Source: JABMPJ01 sp964345005 | GTDB lineage: Bacteria > Verrucomicrobiota > Kiritimatiellia > UBA8416 > JABMPJ01 | Length of the DNA stretch: 11,366 nucleotides | Direction of reading: 5' to 3' | Assembly: GCA_964345005.1 (NCBI GenBank) | Contig: CAYFPQ010000089.1 | Span: 1 to 11,366 of the forward strand | Shown: positions 6,785 through 11,366 of the stretch, piece by piece | Numbering within the stretch: position 1 is the first letter of the stretch | How the letters are laid out: each line of letters starts with the position of its first letter | The notes under the pieces: generated by a model | Seen by the model: the letters and a program-made list of their open reading frames with translations, nothing else | What the model was told of the DNA's origin: nothing | Database searches by the model: none | Translations under genes and position numbers: made by a program

Positions 6785-7546
6785 CTATTCCTCGTCTTCC
6801 TCGTACAGGGCGATCGCGTCCCGAAGCTCCTCGACGACGTGGTCGTGCTCGCCGTCGAGGAGCCAGAGGCCCGGCTCGACCTCGAGCACGCGGGCCAGCG
6901 TGGCGCGCAGGAGCGCGAGCGCGTTGTCGATCTCGGTCCACTCCACGTAGGCGTGGGCATCCTCGACCAGGGTGTGGATCTGGTCGGCACCATCGAGGCG
7001 CCCGCCGACGAAGTCGCGCCCGTCGAACTCGCCTTGGCTGCGCACGACGATCTCGTCGACGATGCGGGCGACGTCCTCGGGCTTCACCGTGCCGCCGGTG
7101 CCCGGGGGCGGAAGCGCCGCCAGGAGCCGATGCCCCGGCTCGCGGGCGAGCACGCGCTTGGCGAAGCAGGCCAGCTTGGTCCGACTCCAGCCGTCGGGAT
7201 CGGCTGGATCGGAGACCCGGGGTGCGAGAGCAGGCCGTGCTGAAACGCCCAGCCAGTGCCGGTAGGCGGCGTGAAGCTCTGAGAGCGGCGAGCCGGGTTC
7301 GAGCTCGATGTCCGCGAGGGCGACGACGTATCCGTCCACCGCGACGGTGGCGCAGATCGCGACGAGGCCTCGGCAGCGCGCGTCGTCGAGCTCGATGCGG
7401 TCGATGCGCACCAGCTCCCCGACGACCCGGCCCACGACGGGGAGCACGGCAGCGTCGTCGAACGCGACCTGGAACGCGGAGAGCTGCTCGTCGTCGCCAT
7501 AGGCGTCGGTGAGCACCTCGTCGAGGATCGCCTCGAGCGACGACAC
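6785..7546 (-). CDS. Uncharacterised acidic 253-residue protein
   Basis: Not confidently recognised. GTG at 7546 has an excellent GGAGGAG site that overlaps the end of the preceding gene, whose TAG is 2 bp away, so the two form an operon. The N-terminal ~100 residues (LEAILDEVLTDAYGDDEQLSAFQVAFDD ... LHAAYRHWLGV) read like a compact beta-rich domain. From memory they resemble an uncharacterised bacterial family with a CR-GL-A...AAYR-WLG pattern, but I cannot verify this. The C-terminal half is helical and rich in Asp/Glu (VEWTEIDNALALLRATLARVLEVE), ending in an acidic tail. No signal peptide, membrane segment or catalytic motif is visible, so it is likely cytoplasmic. An earlier in-frame ATG at 7891 is rejected because its residues are a shadow of the upstream gene. 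Confidence 0.75.
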   Translation of the reverse strand: MSSLEAILDEVLTDAYGDDEQLSAFQVAFDDAAVLPVVGRVVGELVRIDRIELDDARCRGLVAICATVAVDGYVVALADIELEPGSPLSELHAAYRHWLGVSARPALAPRVSDPADPDGWSRTKLACFAKRVLAREPGHRLLAALPPPGTGGTVKPEDVARIVDEIVVRSQGEFDGRDFVGGRLDGADQIHTLVEDAHAYVEWTEIDNALALLRATLARVLEVEPGLWLLDGEHDHVVEELRDAIALYEEDEE

Positions 7547-7548
7547 GG

Positions 7549-7833
7549 CTACTCCTCCAGCGAGCGCCACATGCCCAAGAGGTCGGACAGGATGGCCTCG
7601 GCGGCCTTGACCTCTCGCTTGCTCGCCATGAGCTTCCACTCGTTGATCGCCTGTGCGAGGTCCGCGGCGTCGGAGAAGCGGTCGCCGCGCACGTGCCGGA
7701 ACGGGTCGAGCGCGTCGACGGCCTTGTCGATCTTCGCCGGCGTCGTACAGCCCATCTCGCCCTCGACCCAGGCGTCGATGAGGTGGCAGAAGGTGTCGTC
7801 GGCGATGCCGTCGCCGCTCGATGCAAAGAACAT
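7549..7833 (-). CDS. Uncharacterised 94-residue protein, operon with 253-residue gene
   Basis: Not recognised. The protein (MFFASSGDGIADDTFCHLIDAW ... LGMWRSLEE) looks mostly helical, mildly acidic and soluble. It has two Cys (about residues 16 and 29) and no transmembrane segment. ATG at 7833 has GAGGAGA about ten bases upstream. An earlier in-frame start at 7911 would add a Gly/Ser-rich stretch coded by the repeat region and is unlikely. Its stop lies 2 bp before the GTG of the 253-residue gene, and its 3' end carries that gene's ribosome binding site. Pairing suggests a two-component module whose proteins act together. Without homologues, the role (immunity, toxin/antitoxin, accessory to the restriction system) cannot be chosen. 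Confidence 0.72.
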   Translation of the reverse strand: MFFASSGDGIADDTFCHLIDAWVEGEMGCTTPAKIDKAVDALDPFRHVRGDRFSDAADLAQAINEWKLMASKREVKAAEAILSDLLGMWRSLEE

Positions 7834-7971
7834 GGTGCGCTCGTCTCCTCGGCCACCAAGTAATCCGCCCGAGGCGCGGCTGCTCGACCACCCGCCACCA
7901 CCCGCGACCACCCGCGAGCGCCGCGGGTCAGCGACGCACCACCCGCGCCGGTGATCGCCCTGCTGCGGGCG
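7834..7971. promoter_or_regulatory. Presumed upstream region of the 94/253-residue operon
   Basis: A 138-bp gap between the end of the RecG-C-like regulator gene and the start of the 94-residue gene. It holds the phased ACCACCCGC repeats. It also holds a hairpin with 6-bp arms CCCGCG (7911-7916) and CGCGGG (7922-7927), not followed by a T-run on either strand. No clear -35/-10 pair was found on the minus strand. GATTAC near 7858-7863 (minus) is the only AT-rich patch. Confidence 0.4.
7887..7946 (+). repeat. Phased direct repeats ACCACCCGC (iteron-like)
   Basis: Exact copies of ACCACCCGC start at 7887, 7897 and 7907 (10-bp period), and a fourth starts at 7938, 31 bp further on, close to three helical turns. 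All four therefore face nearly the same side of the helix. They lie between genes, upstream of the 94-residue gene. Two related inverse copies, GCGGGTGCT at 7997 and 8007, also 10 bp apart, sit inside the 3' end of the neighbouring regulator gene. Confidence 0.6.
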
Positions 7972-9096
7972 TTATCGCCGCGCCGCAACGCTGGCTGCGG
8001 GTGCTTGCGGGTGCTCCGTCGGCTCCGTCCGGGCCGCCGCATACACCTGGAAGGGCGAGCGCGGCGAAGGGGCGAGGGCCAGGACCCGGCCGCCGTCCAC
8101 GGCCGCCCGCAGCACGTTGCGGAGCGTGGACCGCGACCACCCGAGCCGTCGCTGCAGATCGCGCCGCGTCATCCTCCCGGCGTCCTCCAGGGTCTCCACC
8201 AGCTCCGCCAGCCGGTCCTTGGCAGATCGGTGTCCGCCAGGACGATCGGCGGGCGCATCGGGCGGGGGGAACACCGGGTCCGCAGGTGCATCGTCCGCGA
8301 CGGCGGGTGCCGGTGCGGCCCGTTGGGTCGTCGGCCTCGTTGCCTCCACTGGGTCGATCTGCGGGGCGGGCGCGCGAGGCCGGACCTCCGAGCGGGGGGC
8401 CAGCGTGGCGCGCAGAACGGTCCAGCCCCCTTCGAGACTCATCCGCGGTCCCCGCACCCCCCAGGCCGACAACGCCCTCCGCAGCGGACCGGGGCTCGCC
8501 GACGGGACCTGCACCCAGCCCGCGCGCCAGAACAGCTCCGCCAGCACCGGGTTGGGCGGTGCGTCGGCCCGCTCCACGGCGCCCGGGTAGCGGACGCGCA
8601 GCGTGTCGCCGTCGAGGGTGACCAGCACCGGGTGGTCGGCGAGACCGTCCTCCCAGCTCCTCCACGCGAGCGCGTGCGCCACCAGCTCGCGGCTCTCGGC
8701 CTTGCCAACCCGCGCTCGGAGGACCGGGTGTCGGCCCACGTGGCGACGGATCACGGGCACTGGGCCGGTCCACACGTCCGGCACCCGGCCGTCTACCTGG
8801 ACCTGGACCTGCAGGCCGGGCAGCACCAGCTCGGGATGCAGCCCGAAGGCCACGAGGCCCGCGACCGTGGGCACGATCTCGCCGCCAAAGCGCACGCCGA
8901 CGCCGAGCGCCAGCACGCCCCGCAGCAGGCGGGTGTCCCCCGGCACGTCGCGGAGATCGTCGTCGTTCAGTCCCCGCACCGCTCGTTCCACCGCGGGGCT
9001 GCTCAGCTCGTCCCAGTCCACCTCCGGGAGCGGCTGAAGCTCCGGCGGCAGGTCCGCGGGGTCGTGCTCGTCGTAGATGGGGTCGGTTCCTGACAT
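7972..9096 (-). CDS. Transcriptional regulator: RecG-C-like region plus C-terminal winged helix
   Basis: A 374-residue predicted DNA-binding protein. Residues ~50-105 (DTRLLRGVLALGVGVRFGG then PTVAGLVAFGLHPELVLPG) resemble the segment after the AlbA_2 domain in RecG-C-like regulators (pattern PTxAGLLLFG-xP). The AlbA_2 domain itself is absent. The middle is Ala/Pro-rich and probably a flexible linker (~240-290). Residues ~291-340 form a winged helix (LVETLEDAGRMTRRDLQRRLGWSRSTLRNVLRAAVDGGRV). ATG at 9096 is preceded by a near-perfect AGGAGG six bases upstream. A start at 9144 would run through the operator region. Start codon and ribosome binding site lie inside an inverted repeat, suggesting autoregulation. 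It diverges from the HTH-hsdM operon and probably controls it. Domain assignment is from remembered patterns. Confidence 0.78.
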   Translation of the reverse strand: MSGTDPIYDEHDPADLPPELQPLPEVDWDELSSPAVERAVRGLNDDDLRDVPGDTRLLRGVLALGVGVRFGGEIVPTVAGLVAFGLHPELVLPGLQVQVQVDGRVPDVWTGPVPVIRRHVGRHPVLRARVGKAESRELVAHALAWRSWEDGLADHPVLVTLDGDTLRVRYPGAVERADAPPNPVLAELFWRAGWVQVPSASPGPLRRALSAWGVRGPRMSLEGGWTVLRATLAPRSEVRPRAPAPQIDPVEATRPTTQRAAPAPAVADDAPADPVFPPPDAPADRPGGHRSAKDRLAELVETLEDAGRMTRRDLQRRLGWSRSTLRNVLRAAVDGGRVLALAPSPRSPFQVYAAARTEPTEHPQAPAASVAARR

Positions 9097-9116
9097 GCCA
9101 TGCCTCCTGGCATGTC
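9092..9116. promoter_or_regulatory. Operator-like inverted repeat 1 over the regulator start
   Basis: GACATGCC at 9092-9099 and its exact inverse GGCATGTC at 9109-9116, separated by 9 bp. The dyad covers the regulator's start codon (9096-9094) and Shine-Dalgarno sequence. It could be a DNA operator, or an mRNA hairpin that hides the ribosome binding site. Confidence 0.65.
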
Positions 9117-9126
9117 CTGGGAAGGG

Positions 9127-9150
9127 GCTGACATGCCTTGTCATGTCAGC
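9127..9150. promoter_or_regulatory. Operator-like inverted repeat 2
   Basis: GCTGACATG at 9127-9135 and its exact inverse CATGTCAGC at 9142-9150, separated by CCTTGT: a perfect 9-bp-arm palindrome. It shares the GACATGCC octamer (9130-9137) with inverted repeat 1, so the region holds three octamer copies and one partial copy. It sits between the divergent regulator and HTH-hsdM genes. Confidence 0.7.
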
Positions 9151-9176
9151 TTCACAGGACGGGAATCCACTCGGGT

Positions 9177-9206
9177 TTCACGCCGGTTCGCGCCGCGTGC
9201 TACGGT
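9177..9206 (+). promoter_or_regulatory. Candidate promoter for the HTH-hsdM operon
   Basis: TTCACG (9177-9182; 4/6 to the -35 consensus) is followed after 18 bp by TACGGT (9201-9206), which is preceded by TGC as an extended -10. Transcription would start near 9213, giving a ~41-nt leader. Inverted repeat 2 would then lie upstream of the -35, a position better suited to activation or looping than to direct block. The match is modest. Confidence 0.4.
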
Positions 9207-9253
9207 GCTCGTCGCTGGCAACTACCGGCAATCCCCGCCTGTTGGAGAGCCCT

Positions 9254-9460
9254 GTGAAGGAGTTCATGACCGTCGCCGAGGCCGCCCAGGTGCTGCGCAT
9301 CGGCGAGCGCACCGCCTACAAGCTGGTCCGCCAGGGACGCCTGCCCGCAATCCGCGTCGGAAACCAGTGGCGGATCGAGAAGGAGGCCTTCGAGGCGTGG
9401 CTGGCGCAGGGGGGCGATCCAGGCAGCGAGGGCAAGGACGAGCGGGAGGGGAACACGTGA
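9254..9460 (+). CDS. MerR/excisionase-type HTH protein (HTH_17-like) coupled to hsdM
   Basis: A 68-residue DNA-binding protein. MKEFMTVAEAAQVLRIGERTAYKLVRQGRLPAIRVGNQWRIEKEAFEAWL is the standard winged-helix pattern of excisionase-family (AlpA/Xis-like) proteins, covering residues ~1-50, followed by a short charged tail. GTG at 9254 is preferred over ATG at 9266. It has GGAGAG six bases upstream, the family usually begins M-K-E-F/Y-L-T-V, and AAGGAG lies too close (3 bp) to the ATG. Its TGA overlaps the hsdM GTG (GTGA), so the two are translated together. It may control the restriction-modification operon in the way C proteins do in type II systems, or act as a directionality factor for the recombinase. 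Location favours the first. Confidence 0.88.
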   Translation: MKEFMTVAEAAQVLRIGERTAYKLVRQGRLPAIRVGNQWRIEKEAFEAWLAQGGDPGSEGKDEREGNT

Positions 9461-11366
9461 GCGGGTTTTCGGACAAGGTCACCTTCATCTGGTCGGTCGC
9501 CGACAAGCTGCGCGGCCCGTACAAGCAGTCCGAGTACGGGCGCGTGATCCTGCCGTTGGTCGTGCTACGGCGGCTGGACTGCGTGCTGGAGCCCACCCGC
9601 GAGGAGGTCCGCAAGGTCGCCGCGCGCACCGAGGGCCAACCCGACGTGCTCCGCCACAAGATGCTCGCCCGGGCCGCGGGCCAGGCCTTCTACAACACCA
9701 GCCGCTTCGACTTCTCGACGCTGCTCGCCGACCCGAATCACCTGGCCGCCAACCTCGCGGCCTACATCGCCGGCTTCTCCGACAACGCCCGCGACATCCT
9801 GGAGTACTTCCGCTTCGAGCGGCAGATCGAGAGGATGGACCGGGCGGACATCCTCTTCCAGGTCGTGAAGCGCTTCACCGAGATCGACCTGCACCCCGAC
9901 GTGGTCGACAACCACGCGATGGGGTCGATCTTCGAGGAGCTGATCCGCCGCTTCTCGGAGCAGTCGAACGAGACCGCCGGCGAGCACTTCACGCCCCGCG
10001 AGGTCATCGCGCTGATGGTGAACCTGCTGTTCGCCGAGGACGACGAGGGCCTGCGCCGTCGAGGCATCATCCGCACGCTCTACGACCCGGCCTGCGGCAC
10101 GGGCGGCATGCTGTCGGTGGCCGAGGAGCACCTGGCGCGGCTCAACCCCGACGCCACGCTGGAGGTCTACGGCCAGGAGCTGAACGACGAGTCCTACGCC
10201 ATCTGCAAGTCCGACATGATGCTCAAGGGCCAGAAGGCCGAGAACATCACCTTCGGCAACAGCTTCACGGTGGACGGCCACCCGGACGGGCGCTTCCACT
10301 ACTGCATCTCGAACCCGCCCTTCGGCGTCGAGTGGAAGACGGCCCAGCCCGCCATCCAGGCCGAGCACGAGTCGCGGGGCTACGCCGGCCGCTTCGGCGC
10401 GGGGCTGCCGCGCATCAACGACGGCTCGTTGCTGTTCCTGCAGCACATGATCAGCAAGATGCGGGCTCCTGGCGACGGCGGGACGCGCATCGCCATCGTG
10501 TTCAACGGCTCGCCCCTGTTCACGGGCGCCGCCGGCTCGGGCGAGAGCGAGATCCGCCGCTGGATCATCGAGAACGACTGGCTCGAGGCCATCGTCGCCC
10601 TGCCCGACCAGATGTTCTACAACACGGGCATCAACACCTACATCTGGCTGGTGACCAACCGGAAGGCCGCGGCGCGCAGGGGCCGGGTCCAGCTCGTCAA
10701 CGGCGTGGACTACTTCCGCAAGATGCGCAAGTCGCTCGGCGACAAGCGCAAGGAGCTGGGGCCCGACGACATCGACGCCCTCACCCGGCTGTACGGCGAC
10801 TTCGCCGCGGGCGAGCACGTGCGCATCTTCGACAACGCCGACTTCGGCTACCAGCGGATCACGGTGGAGCGGCCGCTGCGGCTGAGCTTCCAGGTGTCCG
10901 AGGAGCGCGTCGAGCGCCTGGACGAGCAGCGCGGGTGGACCAACCTGCTCAAGTCGCGCAAGAAGGACGCCGCCCGGGAGGCCGAGATCGCGGCCGGCGC
11001 CGCGCTGCAGGAGCAGGTGCTCGCGGCGCTGCGCGGGATGGACGGCTCGGTGGTGTACCGGCGCAGACCCGCGTTCGTGAAGGCGCTGAACGTCGCGCTG
11101 AAGGCCGCCGATCTGAAGCTGCCCGCCGCGGTCAAGAAGGCGGTGCTGGCGGCGCTGTCGGAGCGGGACGAGGATGCCGAGATCTGCCGGGACCGCAAGG
11201 GCGAGCCCGAGCCCGACACGGGGCTGCGCGACTACGAGAACGTGCCGCTGAAAGACGACGTGGGCGAGTACCTGGCCCGCGAGGTGCTGCCCCACGTGCC
11301 CGACGCCTGGGTGGACGAGAGCAAGACCAAGGTGGGCTACGAGATCCCGTTCACGCGGCACTTCTA
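9457..11366 (+). CDS. hsdM: Type I restriction-modification DNA methyltransferase subunit (3' end outside window)
   Basis: The modification subunit of a type I restriction system, which with HsdS methylates adenine N6 in the recognition site. GTG at 9457 has GGAGGGG upstream and overlaps the preceding stop. Residues ~10-150 are the helical HsdM N-terminal domain (FIWSVADKLRGPYKQSEYGRVILPL). The methyltransferase core carries motif I DPACGTGG (210-217) for S-adenosylmethionine and catalytic motif IV NPPF (286-289), with GEHFTPREVI before them. The frame remains open for 636 codons to the last base, ending in YLAREVLPHVPDAWVDESKTKVGYEIPFTRHF. This is longer than classical ~520-residue HsdM and fits the extended subfamily with an added C-terminal region. 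All key residues are present, so it looks active. hsdS and hsdR are expected downstream but cannot be seen. Confidence 0.95.
   Translation, partial: MSGFSDKVTFIWSVADKLRGPYKQSEYGRVILPLVVLRRLDCVLEPTREEVRKVAARTEGQPDVLRHKMLARAAGQAFYNTSRFDFSTLLADPNHLAANLAAYIAGFSDNARDILEYFRFERQIERMDRADILFQVVKRFTEIDLHPDVVDNHAMGSIFEELIRRFSEQSNETAGEHFTPREVIALMVNLLFAEDDEGLRRRGIIRTLYDPACGTGGMLSVAEEHLARLNPDATLEVYGQELNDESYAICKSDMMLKGQKAENITFGNSFTVDGHPDGRFHYCISNPPFGVEWKTAQPAIQAEHESRGYAGRFGAGLPRINDGSLLFLQHMISKMRAPGDGGTRIAIVFNGSPLFTGAAGSGESEIRRWIIENDWLEAIVALPDQMFYNTGINTYIWLVTNRKAAARRGRVQLVNGVDYFRKMRKSLGDKRKELGPDDIDALTRLYGDFAAGEHVRIFDNADFGYQRITVERPLRLSFQVSEERVERLDEQRGWTNLLKSRKKDAAREAEIAAGAALQEQVLAALRGMDGSVVYRRRPAFVKALNVALKAADLKLPAAVKKAVLAALSERDEDAEICRDRKGEPEPDTGLRDYENVPLKDDVGEYLAREVLPHVPDAWVDESKTKVGYEIPFTRHF

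Noticed and set aside
7911..7927. CCCGCG/CGCGGG hairpin as a terminator of the 374-residue regulator gene
   Set aside because: Only 6 bp, more than 40 bp past the stop, and no T-run on either strand.
6423..8042. 539-codon minus-strand frame spanning several genes
   Set aside because: Crosses the end of the primase-helicase and both uncharacterised genes. Composition is typical of an out-of-frame GC-rich read.
7951..9093. 380-codon plus-strand frame opposite the RecG-C-like regulator
   Set aside because: Arg/Gly/His-rich shadow. The minus strand has a strong ribosome binding site and recognisable winged helix.
9138..9166. Alternative plus-strand promoter TTGTCA, 17 bp, GGGAAT
   Set aside because: The -10 lacks the conserved TA at its first two positions, and the -35 is part of the perfect palindrome. 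TTCACG/TACGGT downstream fits better.
9565..11361. 598-codon open frame on the minus strand opposite hsdM
   Set aside because: Low-complexity product (repeated VLA, QVG, HVG types) with no family resemblance, while the plus strand has intact methylase motifs.
1..11366. CRISPR array, rRNA, tRNA or insertion sequence
   Set aside because: No regularly spaced 25-40 bp repeats, no cloverleaf or rRNA-like segments, and no DDE transposase were seen.

Overview
The window is very GC-rich (roughly 70%) with strong third-position GC bias. The left-edge genes, a multicopper oxidase and a one-haem lipoprotein with a CxxCH...MPP layout, resemble what is seen in Myxococcota and related former Deltaproteobacteria. 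That assignment is inferred from style and gene content, not from any marker gene.

Layout. (1) Bases 1-1125 look like host backbone: the 3' end of a multicopper oxidase gene (+) and a convergent haem-lipoprotein gene (-), overlapping by 7 nt. (2) From about 1126 to the right edge the content is that of an integrated mobile element. A large serine recombinase (-, 3235-1238) is translationally coupled to an upstream Xre-family regulator (-, 3774-3232). Diverging from a 115-bp AT-richer promoter region is a tightly overlapped operon: a small HTH protein (3890-4156), a 66-residue protein (4147-4347), and an 811-residue Toprim plus AAA+/SF3-like primase-helicase (4344-6779). (3) Converging on it, and ending 5 bp away, are two uncharacterised proteins of 94 and 253 residues (-, 7833-7549 and 7546-6785), preceded by helically phased ACCACCCGC repeats. 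(4) A 374-residue regulator with a RecG-C-like region and a C-terminal winged helix (-, 9096-7972) diverges from a type I restriction-modification operon: a 68-residue MerR/excisionase-type HTH protein (9254-9460) coupled by a GTGA overlap to hsdM (9457 to beyond the edge). hsdS and hsdR are expected just outside the window.

How it fits together (inference). The recombinase/Xre pair would control integration and excision. The HTH/primase-helicase operon would give the excised form its own replication. The type I system is defence or addiction cargo, probably controlled through two strong inverted-repeat operators (half-site GACATGCC) in the 9092-9150 region. The element's right end is not in the window. 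No tRNA, rRNA, CRISPR array, insertion sequence or convincing intrinsic terminator was found.
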